The notes beneath the pieces were generated by a model that did not search any database, was not told the origin of the DNA, and was given only the letters and a program-made list of their open reading frames with translations. Shown one piece after another: positions 25,795 through 34,422 of a stretch of DNA of 64,000 nt. Position numbers and translations under genes: made by a program. This stretch comes from a virus, in the IMG/VR virus record IMGVR_UViG_3300044858_001565, positions 16,517 to 80,516 of that record. The stretch is one strand, 5' to 3'. Position 1 is the first letter of the stretch; the number at the start of each line of letters is the position of its first letter.

Positions 25795-26369
25795 GGCTGT
25801 GCTCCTGGGTTTGCGTCCCAACTAAACTGTCCTGTGCTGCCGAATCCACCGTCGCGCTGTGTCTTCTGCATGGGTGGGTGGTCAATCCGTGCCAGCGACA
25901 CGGGCTGATTCCGCACCAGTTCGCCTTGGCAAATGCGCGACCCGTTAGGAACGGACACGATGCACGACGAGATTGCGGTGACCATGATCTTCAATTCGTC
26001 CGTGTAGTCGGAGTCAATTACCCCCTCCGCATTCGCAAGCACCAAGCCCTCCTTCAGCGCAAGTCCGCTCCGTGCATGGAGCCGAACGGAGTAGCCCTGC
26101 GGAATATCCAAAATCAGTCCTGTGGGAATGAGGAAACGCCAACCCGCAGGCACATCCAACACCCCATTCGTGGGGTGGAGTTCCATGCGGACATTCTGTG
26201 GTCCGTAGGCAACCACTGTCTTGTATGCGGTCCAGTCACCTTCGGAATTGGTGGGATCGTGATGGAATCGGGCACAGATGTCAAAACACGCAGAGCCGTC
26301 TGTGGCAAACGCGGGAACCTCTGCGCCTGTGTCTGGAATGATATAGAAACCGAGTGTGGGTGTATCCAT
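25791..26369 (-). CDS. dut: dUTPase
   Basis: This enzyme hydrolyses dUTP to dUMP and pyrophosphate, keeping uracil out of DNA and feeding ThyX. All five trimeric-dUTPase motifs are visible: SACFDICA, RSGLAL, GVIDSDYTDEL (with catalytic Asp), GSRICQGEL and the C-terminal Phe motif RDGGFGSTG. Length 192 aa is a little above the usual 140-160 because of an insertion after motif 1 (about residues 36-65). A good sigma70-type promoter and Shine-Dalgarno AAGGAGA precede it, so it heads an early operon running to the restriction genes. Confidence 0.95.
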   Translation of the reverse strand: MDTPTLGFYIIPDTGAEVPAFATDGSACFDICARFHHDPTNSEGDWTAYKTVVAYGPQNVRMELHPTNGVLDVPAGWRFLIPTGLILDIPQGYSVRLHARSGLALKEGLVLANAEGVIDSDYTDELKIMVTAISSCIVSVPNGSRICQGELVRNQPVSLARIDHPPMQKTQRDGGFGSTGQFSWDANPGAQP

Positions 26370-26390
26370 GATGTAGTCTCCTTGGGGTGG

Positions 26391-26418
26391 AGTATAGCAC
26401 AGGGTGCAGGAGTGTCAA
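26391..26418 (-). promoter_or_regulatory. Sigma70-type promoter of dut (TTGACA-16-TGCTATACT)
   Basis: On the minus strand a perfect -35 TTGACA (26413-26418) is followed after 16 bases by -10 TATACT (26391-26396), with a TG extended element. The -35 overlaps the stop of the gene upstream. This marks the switch from the late adhesin block to an early operon. Confidence 0.75.
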
Positions 26419-26630
26419 TCGTTTTGCTTCAGGATTTTGGTGAACTTTTCTTTTTGCAAAATTACCCCTGTGAGTTCATCGGTTTTCAGCACAGAGCGGT
26501 TGTTTGTTTTTTGAAGCACCACACCGCTTGGCTTGGGTTTCACCGAGATTTCGCTTGTCCGCACCACCACCTTGCCCTCTGTCTGCTTGGGCTTAGTGTC
26601 GTGGGAACGGGTCTTGATCCGTATCTTCAT
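26415..26630 (-). CDS. Small basic protein (71 aa), unknown
   Basis: A Lys/Thr/Val-rich protein (MKIRIKTRSHDTKPKQ) with two similar segments, SGVVLQKTNNRSVLK and TGVILQKEKFTKILK, suggesting a short internal duplication. The ATG overlaps the preceding stop (ATGA). It has no signal peptide. It is the last gene of the late adhesin block, and its promoter-proximal end carries the -35 of dut. I do not recognise a family. Confidence 0.7.
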   Translation of the reverse strand: MKIRIKTRSHDTKPKQTEGKVVVRTSEISVKPKPSGVVLQKTNNRSVLKTDELTGVILQKEKFTKILKQND

Positions 26631-26947
26631 GTTATTTCAAGCACCGAAACCACTGCATGAACAGAACCGGTATTACCTGCTGTGGCACGGAGAGTGTCGT
26701 TTTCCTGCAACACCAACGAAGAGTCAAGTGCCTGTAATGATGTGCTGTTTGGAAGCACTCCGCGAGTGAGGAGTGAATACGCCGTGAGTCCACGAACCAT
26801 TTCAAGAGTAACGGTGGTGGAGTTTGAAGGGTGAACATTTGAAAACACTACGGCATTGACAATGGCAGTTCCGCTCAAGCCCGGATATAGTGCTGTTGCA
26901 GCAGTGGTTCCCATGACTACAGGATAACTTCGGTATGTGTTAGGCAT
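26627..26947 (-). CDS. Small structural-type protein (106 aa)
   Basis: The start is set at the ATG at 26947 (MPNTYRSYPVV), with GAGGACACC upstream; the longer frame runs deep into the previous gene. The protein is mostly beta-type with Thr/Ser/Val repeats (TVTLEMV, VLQENDTLRATAGNTGSVHAVVSVLEIT). The pattern LVL..ND.L.ATA....VHA..S.LEIT is familiar from small head or neck decoration proteins in aquatic phages. It overlaps the preceding gene by 8 bases. A virion role is likely but not proven. Confidence 0.7.
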   Translation of the reverse strand: MPNTYRSYPVVMGTTAATALYPGLSGTAIVNAVVFSNVHPSNSTTVTLEMVRGLTAYSLLTRGVLPNSTSLQALDSSLVLQENDTLRATAGNTGSVHAVVSVLEIT

Positions 26948-27152
26948 TGGTGTCCTCGCTCTGTTCGTCCGCAGTGATTCCAAAATGGGTCAGTGCATCG
27001 GTTCGTGAACCAAACCACCACCACCCGTTCACAGGATATGTATGGGTTGAGTGGCTGTCCCTGTACAGGGCAAAGTCTGGTCCTTCCACGAAATTTGGTC
27101 CGTAGAAGAGTTCGGTGTTTTCTAGTTTGTAAAATCCTGATGTGTCTTCCAT
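26940..27152 (-). CDS. Small hypothetical protein (70 aa)
   Basis: This Tyr/Trp/Phe-rich protein has a strongly hydrophobic, aromatic patch (GWWWFGSRTDAL). It starts MEDTSGFYKL with Shine-Dalgarno GAGGACC. There is no signal peptide, membrane helix or metal site. Its position between the leucine-rich-repeat protein and the beta-type structural protein and its small size fit a virion accessory protein. No family recognised. Confidence 0.65.
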   Translation of the reverse strand: MEDTSGFYKLENTELFYGPNFVEGPDFALYRDSHSTHTYPVNGWWWFGSRTDALTHFGITADEQSEDTNA

Positions 27153-27162
27153 ATGGTCCTCT

Positions 27163-29397
27163 TTATCCGGTTACGGTCCAGCCCTTGCCTGTTGCAATGC
27201 TCCTGTTGCAGGCAGCAGCGCCCCAGTTTCCGGTGATGGTTACGGTTTTTCCTGCGCCAGTGGACGACAGATTGGTGAATATGCGGTTCAGTTCAGTCGG
27301 AGACAGGTTGCAGTTTTGATATGAGATGCTTGCGTTTGTTCCATACAGAGTGGCAACAGACAGGTTGTAGCAGTTGGAGAATGTGCTAGAAAATGATGTT
27401 ATGGAAGACGCGGTGAATCCTCCAATAGAAGACAGCCTAGAGCAGTTTGAGAACATACTTGTCACACTGTTAGAAGCAGATGAGGGCATAGTGATATAAC
27501 CCACACTCTGTAATGACAGACATCCAAAGAACATACTGCCAAAAGAAGTGCATAATGGAGCGTTTATATCTGAAACTCTTTTGAGAGAAGTGCAACTGGA
27601 GAACATACTCGAAAGACTTATAGCCTTCGATACATCCAAATTAGGAACTTGTTCCAAAGAATAACAGGAGGTGAACATCTGAGAGAAATCTGTTGCTTTT
27701 GATGTATTCAGTTCTGGAACAGTAATCAAAGCCCCACAACTATCAAACATACCCGAAAGACTGTTTCCATTAACGGTATTCAACGAAGATACCTGCCTCA
27801 AGGCTCGGCAATTCCTAAAAATATTAGCAAATGTCTGACAGGAGGAAGTGTCTCCAAAAGCAACTGTTTCTAGACTTCTACAACCAGAGAACATGGCTGT
27901 CATGTTCGTTGCTTTGGATGTATTGAAAACAGGAACACTCTTCAGACTAGTGCATCCTTCAAACATATATGTAAAATTCAAACATCCACTCGTATCGAAA
28001 AGAGGAATCTCACTCAAACTATTGCAACCGTTAAACATATATGAGCAACTTGTTATGTTTTGAGTATTGATTAGTCTGGGAACAACTCTTAGTGCGTAGC
28101 AATTTACAAACATATTAGCCGTAGAATTGCAATTGCCTAGAGAATATACACCCTGAACATCTCTGAGAGATTTGCAGTTCCAAAACATCTGAAATACACT
28201 AGTGCATTTGCTCAAATCTAGGGGGGGAACTGATAGCAGAGACTCACAACCCAAAAACATATTTCCAAAATCCGTTCCTTTGGATGTGTTCAACTGAGGA
28301 ATGGTCTTCAAAGCCTGACAACTTCCAAACATGGTATTGAACATTGTTCCATTTGATGTGTCTAGTGGAGGAATTTTTTTCAAGGAATAACAACCAGCAA
28401 ACATTCCAAAGAAATTACTAACTTTTGATGTGTCTATGAGTGGAATGCTTTTCAATGCAAAGCATTGATTAAACATATAACCACAATCATTGTTTCTAGA
28501 GGTATCAAGTGCTGGTATTGCGGGTAAAGACCAGCACTCAGCGAACATACCATTCATGTTTTGTCCATTTGATGTATTGAACCTAGAAATATTCACAAGG
28601 GACCGACACCCATCAAACATATTTGAAAAATTTGTTCCGTTTGATGTCCAATCAGTACCAGAAACATTTCTAAGACCCCGACACTTACCAAGTATATACG
28701 AAAAATTTGAAATGGAACTAGATCCAACCCATTCAAAGTTTTGCAAAAGGTCTAGTGTTACTACGGGAGTTGTAATTGGCTGCTTCAGTCCAAAAAAACA
28801 ACCAGTGATTCCAGATCCTGCAATCTTGATGTCTAACCAATTTGCTCCAAGATTTCCTGTTGGAGTTGCACTACCATAGAAAGTAACTCCAGGTTCACGA
28901 TACTGTTTCTGCAAATCAATGAATGTCAGTGTTGCTCCGCCGACATATGCAGGATATGCCTTAATGAGCACCTGCCTGAATCCACCAGATGTTGTTGTTT
29001 CTGCTGATACTCCATCATAATTGTACCGGTATTGTGCTGTTGCTCCAGAAGCATACTGTTGAGTTACACCATTTCCCCAGTCAACAATGTAATCTCTTGC
29101 CAATCCATTCAATCCTAGAGAAAAAGCAACAAAATTGCTGTCAGCAGATGCTCCCGAATTTCCACTCGCTCCCTGATAAATAGCAAGTATTCCACAAAAC
29201 ATCTGATCGCTCGGTGTGAGTGTTGGCATTGGCAGCCAGTCCGCAGGGCGATTCCATGCCGTTGGAAGTTCTGCATCAGATTCATTGGTTTCTACCCCAC
29301 GAACATATCGTTTAGACGGAGAAACCAATCCCCTATCTTCATAGTCAAGGGCATTTAGAGCAATATATCCGTTGTTGTATCTGTTCTTCTTGCTCAT
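27163..29397 (-). CDS. BspA-like leucine-rich-repeat (DUF285) surface protein (744 aa)
   Basis: After about 95 residues of unique sequence comes a PKD-like segment ([17 protein letters not shown], about 103-120). From about residue 228 to 690 there are roughly 19 repeats of 24 residues with the form MFxxCxSLxxIPxLDTSxxxx. This is the DUF285/BspA leucine-rich-repeat pattern known from bacterial surface proteins. Each repeat has a conserved Cys, so stacking may bury a cysteine ladder. The start is an ATG at 29397 overlapping the collagen-like gene stop (ATGA), with a weak Shine-Dalgarno. It lies directly after a collagen-like fibre, so it is probably a virion adhesin or tip. Confidence 0.9.
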   Translation of the reverse strand: MSKKNRYNNGYIALNALDYEDRGLVSPSKRYVRGVETNESDAELPTAWNRPADWLPMPTLTPSDQMFCGILAIYQGASGNSGASADSNFVAFSLGLNGLARDYIVDWGNGVTQQYASGATAQYRYNYDGVSAETTTSGGFRQVLIKAYPAYVGGATLTFIDLQKQYREPGVTFYGSATPTGNLGANWLDIKIAGSGITGCFFGLKQPITTPVVTLDLLQNFEWVGSSSISNFSYILGKCRGLRNVSGTDWTSNGTNFSNMFDGCRSLVNISRFNTSNGQNMNGMFAECWSLPAIPALDTSRNNDCGYMFNQCFALKSIPLIDTSKVSNFFGMFAGCYSLKKIPPLDTSNGTMFNTMFGSCQALKTIPQLNTSKGTDFGNMFLGCESLLSVPPLDLSKCTSVFQMFWNCKSLRDVQGVYSLGNCNSTANMFVNCYALRVVPRLINTQNITSCSYMFNGCNSLSEIPLFDTSGCLNFTYMFEGCTSLKSVPVFNTSKATNMTAMFSGCRSLETVAFGDTSSCQTFANIFRNCRALRQVSSLNTVNGNSLSGMFDSCGALITVPELNTSKATDFSQMFTSCYSLEQVPNLDVSKAISLSSMFSSCTSLKRVSDINAPLCTSFGSMFFGCLSLQSVGYITMPSSASNSVTSMFSNCSRLSSIGGFTASSITSFSSTFSNCYNLSVATLYGTNASISYQNCNLSPTELNRIFTNLSSTGAGKTVTITGNWGAAACNRSIATGKGWTVTG
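27340..28716 (-). repeat. About 19 imperfect 72-bp units (24-residue LRR)
   Basis: The DNA repeats every 72 bases and encodes MFxxCxSLxxIPxLDTS units. Units are diverged at the DNA level, so this looks like an old array, in contrast to the near-identical modules of the giant fibre. Confidence 0.85.
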
Positions 29398-31049
29398 GCG
29401 AAAAACCAAGAAAGAGTGCTGTCTCCTCCACCGCCGCCGATGGAAGATATGGTCAAAGTCTGTCCAGATACCGTTATAGTGATGTTTGTTCCTGCTGATA
29501 TACCCACTGGTCCGGACAGTCCGTTCAGAGAAGAAACATAAAAATCAACTGGTCCAGTGTCTCCCTTTGGACCAGTGGGACCAGTGTTTCCTTGTGGTCC
29601 CGTTGGACCAGTCGGACCCGTTGGACCAGGAACTGTGGAGTCTGCGCCAGTATTTCCTTGTGGACCTGTTGGTCCGGTGTTTCCTTGTGGTCCCGTTGGA
29701 CCTATTGGACCAATCGGACCAGTTTCACCTGTGCTGCCTTGCGGTCCTGTCGGACCCATCGGACCTGTTGGACCAATCGGACCAGTTTCACCTGTGCTTC
29801 CCTGTGGACCAGTCGGTCCCGTATTGCCTTGTGGACCAGTCGGACCCATTGGACCAATCGGACCAGTTTCACCTGTGCTGCCTTGCGGTCCTGTCGGACC
29901 CATCGGACCTGTTGGACCAGGAACCGTGGAGTCTGCACCAGTATTGCCTTGTGGACCTGTTGGACCTGTCGGACCCATAGGACCTGTTGGACCAGGAACC
30001 GTGGAGTCTGCGCCAGTATTGCCTTGTGGACCTGTTGGTCCCGTGTTGCCTTGTGGACCAGTCGGACCTGTTGGACCTATTGATCCTGTATTTCCTTGAG
30101 GACCAGTTTCACCTGTGTTGCCTTGTGGTCCTGTCGGACCTGCTGGACCAGGAACGGTGGAGTCTGCACCGGTATTACCCTGTAGACCAGTCGGTCCCGT
30201 ATTGCCTTGTGGACCAGTCGGACCTATTGGTCCTGTATTTCCTTGAGGACCAGTTTCACCTGTGTTGCCTTGTGGTCCTGTCGGACCTGTTGGACCAGGA
30301 ACGGTGGAGTCTGCACCAGTATTGCCTTGTGGACCTGTTGGACCAGTCGGACCTACAGAACCAGTTTCGCCCTTGCTGCCTTGTGGTCCTATCGGACCTG
30401 CTGGACCAGGAACTGTGGAGTCTGCGCCAGTATTGCCTTGTGGACCTGTTGGTCCGGTGTTTCCTTGTGGTCCCGTTGGACCTATGGGACCAGTTTCACC
30501 CTTGCTGCCCTGCGGACCCGGAATCAACACCTGATTTGCAGAAACAAGATTTCCAAAAATGTTTGTTCCGAGAGCAAGAGTAACACCGACAAAACTCAGA
30601 GTTGCACCAGGCAGAACCGCTGTCCCCAACCTAGTCACTTTTGGGCTCACCACAAACTGACCACTCATCAGTTCTTCGGTTCTTCCATCCTTTGCCAGAT
30701 CAATAGAATATTTCCACGAACCAACACGAACATAACTCATCGAAACAGCATCTGCTGAAATGAATATGCCACCAGTCATGGTGGCACCCGTTGATCCCTT
30801 GTTTAGATAAACGCCTCCCACACCAGCAAGACCGCCAGTTGCTCCAAAGTCTCCTGCTGTGCCGCCGCTGATTACTTCACTGTTTGAAATATGAAGATAT
30901 AGACGACTGCTTTCTGTGTTCGGTCGCACTTGCAGGCGTACAGTATAGCCAGTCAGATCAACAGGATCACCGTTTTCATCGTAATACTCTATGTGAAAAT
31001 TAAAGGTGGAACTCTGCTGAGTATTGATGTCGTAGTATGCGGATGCCAT
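29394..31049 (-). CDS. Collagen-like fibre protein (551 aa) with adaptor domain
   Basis: Residues 1-140 form a beta-rich domain ([20 protein letters not shown], ending FVVSPKVTR) that is duplicated as a separate gene at 31077-31472. Residues about 178-500 are Gly-X-Y repeats dominated by [10 protein letters not shown] and GPAGPTG units. The last 50 residues are a small beta domain ending in a Gly-rich tail. The uncharged GPT/GPQ triplets differ from the charged GER/GEK collagen of 11434-13209, so these are separate acquisitions. The ATG lies 27 bases after the end of the adaptor gene. It is probably a long fibre stalk whose N-terminus docks to the virion. Confidence 0.9.
   Translation of the reverse strand: MASAYYDINTQQSSTFNFHIEYYDENGDPVDLTGYTVRLQVRPNTESSRLYLHISNSEVISGGTAGDFGATGGLAGVGGVYLNKGSTGATMTGGIFISADAVSMSYVRVGSWKYSIDLAKDGRTEELMSGQFVVSPKVTRLGTAVLPGATLSFVGVTLALGTNIFGNLVSANQVLIPGPQGSKGETGPIGPTGPQGNTGPTGPQGNTGADSTVPGPAGPIGPQGSKGETGSVGPTGPTGPQGNTGADSTVPGPTGPTGPQGNTGETGPQGNTGPIGPTGPQGNTGPTGLQGNTGADSTVPGPAGPTGPQGNTGETGPQGNTGSIGPTGPTGPQGNTGPTGPQGNTGADSTVPGPTGPMGPTGPTGPQGNTGADSTVPGPTGPMGPTGPQGSTGETGPIGPMGPTGPQGNTGPTGPQGSTGETGPIGPTGPMGPTGPQGSTGETGPIGPIGPTGPQGNTGPTGPQGNTGADSTVPGPTGPTGPTGPQGNTGPTGPKGDTGPVDFYVSSLNGLSGPVGISAGTNITITVSGQTLTISSIGGGGGDSTLSWFFA
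29550..30518 (-). repeat. Gly-X-Y repeats of [10 protein letters not shown] type
   Basis: About 970 bases of 9-base period encode the collagen-like stalk. Blocks of 60-120 bases are nearly identical to one another, so slippage or recombination could change stalk length. The other strand shows long artefact frames. Confidence 0.9.
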
Positions 31050-31076
31050 TACCCTGTTCCCCCTGTGATCGGTTGG

Positions 31077-31472
31077 TCATCCTCTAGTAACTTTAGGCAA
31101 TACCACGAATCTCCCGTGCATGATTTCCTCTGTTGTGTCACCGGCAGTGAGTTCAAGCGAATAGTGCCACGATCCTTCAGGAACATATCCCATAGATTCG
31201 GTGTCAGCAAATATCCTGACCCCACCCGTAAGCACTCCACCTGTCTCACCACAATTCAAATATATTCCACCACTTCCACCCGTGACCCCACTGGTCACGC
31301 CAGAACCCGTTATTTCCAAGTAACGCACATCCGAAGCGGAACTGGGCTTTACATGAAAACGAGCAGAGTACTGTCCCATATTTATAGGAGTTTCGTCATC
31401 GGCAAGATACTCTAAATGCAAATCCAAAGTGGAGTCTTGCTGTGCCTGTATATCGTAATACGCGGATGCCAT
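31077..31472 (-). CDS. Stand-alone adaptor domain, paralogue of the collagen-fibre N-terminus (131 aa)
   Basis: The start [22 protein letters not shown] and end RFVVLPKVTRG match the beginning and the border (FVVSPKVTR) of the N-terminal domain of the next gene. The internal YLEITGSGV and GSWHYSLEL also correspond to YLHISNSEV and GSWKYSIDL. This is a tandem duplication of the domain, one copy alone and one fused to a collagen stalk. It shares one base with the stop of the preceding 45-residue gene (TAATG). It may form the virion-side collar on which the fibre docks. Confidence 0.8.
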   Translation of the reverse strand: MASAYYDIQAQQDSTLDLHLEYLADDETPINMGQYSARFHVKPSSASDVRYLEITGSGVTSGVTGGSGGIYLNCGETGGVLTGGVRIFADTESMGYVPEGSWHYSLELTAGDTTEEIMHGRFVVLPKVTRG

Positions 31473-31609
31473 TACAATGCCTTTTCCTTGTTTAAAATAT
31501 TTTGGTGACGATTCTGACTCTTTACCAAAACCCTATGCTTTCGTGTCCTGCGAGTGGCACTGCTTGCAAATCCACCACGACCTTTTCCAGACGGAGAATT
31601 TCTAGCCAT
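31472..31609 (-). CDS. Small very basic protein (45 aa)
   Basis: Found by direct translation. It starts at an ATG that shares one base with the stop of the glycosyltransferase gene (TAATG), with GAGGAAG upstream, and ends in a TAA that shares one base with the next ATG. The sequence (MARNSPSGKGRGGF, then ATRRTRKHRV) is rich in Arg and Lys and probably unstructured. A consensus T4 late promoter lies 38 bases upstream. It may be a virion or nucleic-acid-binding peptide; no family recognised. Confidence 0.6.
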   Translation of the reverse strand: MARNSPSGKGRGGFASSATRRTRKHRVLVKSQNRHQNILNKEKAL

Positions 31610-32832
31610 TATCGCTTCCTCTTCTTGAAGGTCTTTGCCTTCACTGTATTTATAGTGGTCACCATAGGCTGTGAAATGGGCGAAGAACGCAGCATATTCA
31701 ATGCATCAGGGTGACTCGCCTTTATCTGATTGATGCGTTCCATGTATGAAGCGTGGTTCTTTTGATTACGCTCAATCTCACTCTGCGGCAAACGGTTTTC
31801 TTTGAGCAACTTCTCGCAGGCAGCAAGACCTGTCATGTAGTCGTGAACATAAAAAGCGGTAGAACCCAGTTCGTCCAGTGCCATCCAGTTGTATACATTG
31901 TTGTCAATGAAAAGGATGTCCTGATGTGGATACGGAATTTGAGCCGCTTCTTTTGCAAACAGGTAGGCAGCACGGGGTCGCCCGTTCATCCGCAGAAATC
32001 GCGCAATAGCATGGAGAGGTTCTGCACGGCACGGACGGAAATCATATGAGTCCAAGAACTTCTGCTGCACTGTCGTCCACGGAGACTCCTTGGAGATTTC
32101 ACACAGAGCGATGCGGAACAGGGAGTAGTAGCACTCCTCTTCCCATCCACCCATCTCCACGCGCTTGTAGTATGCTGCAATAGCCTTGTCCCACTGCTGT
32201 GAGTCAAAATACGACTGCGCGAGATAGAACTGATAGCGCGTGTTGTTTGGGTCTGTCTCAAGAGCCTTCTCAAGCAGAATGGCATCCTTGGAATACTTCT
32301 CCACGGGGGTGATGTTCACATTTCGGTGACCAATTGTCCGTGCTTCGAGATGATAATTTCCATCAATCTTGAGTTGATTGAGTGGCTGCTTGTCGCAGTG
32401 CGCGTATTCATGTAGGATTCCCACATACTTCCAACCGATTCCCGTCTTGAAGATTTGATTGCGCCACCAGATGCACTGATCGCGTCCGCACTTCAGAGCA
32501 TATCCATCGTGAATCAGGTTCTTGCCGTTGGGATACACAAAGTTTCCAACAATACGGTCATCTGCATCAATCATCCAAGCATAGTCCGCCTTTCCATCAC
32601 AGAGTGCTAGAGCCTCGGAACGATTGTGTCCAAAGTCAACCCACGGACGCTCATGGAGTTCTCCAGGAATTCCCTTTTCAGCAAAATACTTCTTAATAAG
32701 TTCTTGTGTTCCGTCAGTAGAACCCGTATCCACAATCACCCAATAGTCTATATGTGGAGAGATAGAGTCCAAGCATTCGTGGATAATGTGCGTTTCATTC
32801 TTTACAATCATTGATAGACATACTGTAGACAT
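31609..32832 (-). CDS. Family-2 glycosyltransferase with TPR-like region (407 aa)
   Basis: The start is the ATG at 32832 (MSTVCLSMIVKNE), with CAGGAG upstream; the longer frame lacks a site. The N-terminal GT-A domain has MIVKNE, VDTGSTDGT and a DADD metal/nucleotide motif near residue 90. The C-terminal half is helical with TPR-like pairs (YQFYLAQSYFDSQQWDKAIAAY), as in TPR-glycosyltransferases. The donor and acceptor are unknown. It belongs to the glycan cluster but its base composition is like the phage core, unlike the genes just upstream. Confidence 0.88.
   Translation of the reverse strand: MSTVCLSMIVKNETHIIHECLDSISPHIDYWVIVDTGSTDGTQELIKKYFAEKGIPGELHERPWVDFGHNRSEALALCDGKADYAWMIDADDRIVGNFVYPNGKNLIHDGYALKCGRDQCIWWRNQIFKTGIGWKYVGILHEYAHCDKQPLNQLKIDGNYHLEARTIGHRNVNITPVEKYSKDAILLEKALETDPNNTRYQFYLAQSYFDSQQWDKAIAAYYKRVEMGGWEEECYYSLFRIALCEISKESPWTTVQQKFLDSYDFRPCRAEPLHAIARFLRMNGRPRAAYLFAKEAAQIPYPHQDILFIDNNVYNWMALDELGSTAFYVHDYMTGLAACEKLLKENRLPQSEIERNQKNHASYMERINQIKASHPDALNMLRSSPISQPMVTTINTVKAKTFKKRKR
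31647..31654 (-). promoter_or_regulatory. Consensus T4-type late promoter TATAAATA
   Basis: The minus strand carries an exact TATAAATA, the T4 late consensus read by gp55, 38 bases before the ATG at 31609. It lies in the last codons of the glycosyltransferase gene and marks the start of the adhesin block. Confidence 0.65.
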
Positions 32833-32855
32833 TACGATTCTCCTGTTTATTTCAA

Positions 32856-33443
32856 TCAAGACCACTCATGGACTATGATGTTATTTAGCCTCAATTGATC
32901 TATGAGTTCTTTCTTTTCGGCTATCTTTTTTTCGTGATTTGGATACCAGAATCTATCGTGCCACTCAATGTAGATTTCCTTGACACAGTTTAGTCTGCTG
33001 CTCTTTAGCAAATCCGATAGGAACAAAAACTCTGCTCCTTCTATATCACACTTTATCTTTATGTTATCAGTTTCGCTTGCATCACAAACATATAGAAGTG
33101 TCTCCGCACAAATACTATTGACTGGAATTTGCGACCAAGAAAAAGATGCTCCATAAACAACATCCATCTCTGGAGGAGACTCTAGAGCGTTACAAGCATT
33201 ACTTGTTTTATTTTTCTCTATGTTGAACGGAACTATTCCGTCAGTATCAAGAACAGCACAGTTATAAACGGTGAGACTGGAAAATCGGTTTCGTATGACA
33301 TCTGCTCGGTCTAATGCTTTCACATAGACATATGGATTTGCCTCAAAACTATAAACAGAATATGTGTGGTCTATTGCTCCCGTAGACAGTATGCTTTCTA
33401 GACCTTCTAATCCATGACAACCTAAATCTATAAACTTGTTCAC
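32856..33443 (-). CDS. FkbM-family methyltransferase (195 aa)
   Basis: I use a GTG start at 33443 (VNKFIDLGCHGLEGL) because TGGAGGA lies 7 bases upstream; the longer frame begins with TTG in the previous gene. The SAM-binding motif (FIDLGCHG) is at the very N-terminus, followed by YSFEANPYVY and KIKCDIEGAEFLF, as in FkbM methyltransferases that O-methylate sugars or polyketides. It lies in the AT-rich part of the cluster and probably modifies a sugar made by its neighbours. Confidence 0.85.
   Translation of the reverse strand: MNKFIDLGCHGLEGLESILSTGAIDHTYSVYSFEANPYVYVKALDRADVIRNRFSSLTVYNCAVLDTDGIVPFNIEKNKTSNACNALESPPEMDVVYGASFSWSQIPVNSICAETLLYVCDASETDNIKIKCDIEGAEFLFLSDLLKSSRLNCVKEIYIEWHDRFWYPNHEKKIAEKKELIDQLRLNNIIVHEWS
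32882..32888 (-). promoter_or_regulatory. Possible late box CTAAATA before the TPR glycosyltransferase
   Basis: The minus strand reads GGCTAAATAACA in the last codons of the FkbM gene, 49 bases before the ATG at 32832. Because it lies in AT-rich coding sequence, a chance match is possible. Confidence 0.3.
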
Positions 33444-33462
33444 TTGTATATCCTCCAAGAGG

Positions 33463-34395
33463 TCAACTAGAAACCACCGAATCAAACTTCTGATCTATGA
33501 TCTTTCTAAGCACATCAAACTTAGATCCTTCTTCCACAGAAGCATTCCACCTTCTGGCGCTATGCCAGTGCCAAGCAAAACAGCCTTCATGTGGATCGTA
33601 AGCGTAGTCGTGCTTCTTGAGGTGATTGAAATCCGATGGCATATTGGCAAGCAACTCTATATTGAACCAAGAGCAGGGCAGTTTATACAAATTGGGATCT
33701 TGCACGACATCATACAAAGCACACCCCCAACATACACTGTTTGGAACGGGTCTAATATATCGTAGTTGTTCTAGGAATCTAAATGCTGTAATGCTTTCCT
33801 TTTGCAACCCCATTATCGCGCCGTTACAGAGTATTCTTTTTGGTGGCGGACCACCCATTGGATTTAGAGCGTCAGGATTGGCTCCAGTATCTCCCCATTG
33901 ATACAGAAAATTCAGATCATTGAGCGGACTCATATCCCGTAGGATGAAGACATCCATATCAACAAAAAATCCACCGTACTTGTATAAACACAAAATCTTG
34001 AACAGGTCTATTCCTAGCCAGCACAAAGAATCATCTACTACCACGGACTTAAAATAGTCTATGTGATCCTCTAGTGGGGTTCCTACCATCTCTTCTAGCG
34101 GATTCCAAAGCCGATGCTTCACGAAAGGAGAAACCGGCTTCAAGATTTCGTTTTGACTCAAATCAAGATTAGACCACAGATTAATCTCGTAATTTTCGTG
34201 ATTCATCTCTTCGTGGTTTGCAACTATGGATTTCAGACAGGTAAGATGTTTGTCTCCCACATCGGAGGGAACTCTCCAATACAGATGAAACTGCATCTTG
34301 TTTGGTGTTCTGTTCGGCTTGAGTGTTTTTGCAAAAGATAAAGCGTCAGTATAATCTTTGCAGTATAAATTTGGATGTGTGTTTATTGATATCAT
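33463..34395 (-). CDS. GT32-like glycosyltransferase (310 aa)
   Basis: The sequence FKILCLYKYGGFFVDMDVFIL contains the DxD-type motif of the sugar-binding-region glycosyltransferases (GT32, Och1/capsule type). FHLYWRVP and LWSNLDL in the N-terminal half, and a C-terminal CFAWHWHSARRW, also fit that group. It has no signal or membrane segment, so it acts in the cytoplasm or on a virion protein. GAGG lies 5 bases before its ATG. Confidence 0.85.
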   Translation of the reverse strand: MISINTHPNLYCKDYTDALSFAKTLKPNRTPNKMQFHLYWRVPSDVGDKHLTCLKSIVANHEEMNHENYEINLWSNLDLSQNEILKPVSPFVKHRLWNPLEEMVGTPLEDHIDYFKSVVVDDSLCWLGIDLFKILCLYKYGGFFVDMDVFILRDMSPLNDLNFLYQWGDTGANPDALNPMGGPPPKRILCNGAIMGLQKESITAFRFLEQLRYIRPVPNSVCWGCALYDVVQDPNLYKLPCSWFNIELLANMPSDFNHLKKHDYAYDPHEGCFAWHWHSARRWNASVEEGSKFDVLRKIIDQKFDSVVSS

Positions 34396-34422
34396 GTAAA
34401 CCTCTACTCTAAATGACGATAA

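Noticed and set aside
29557-30534. Plus-strand collagen-like frames of Gly-Pro-Val type
   Set aside because: They come from the 9-base periodicity of the minus-strand Gly-X-Y repeats, whose complement also codes Gly/Pro. The minus-strand gene has start, stop and context.
31379-31386. Exact TATAAATA on the minus strand inside the adaptor gene
   Set aside because: It is in coding sequence and more than 300 bases from the next start codon; a chance match cannot be excluded.
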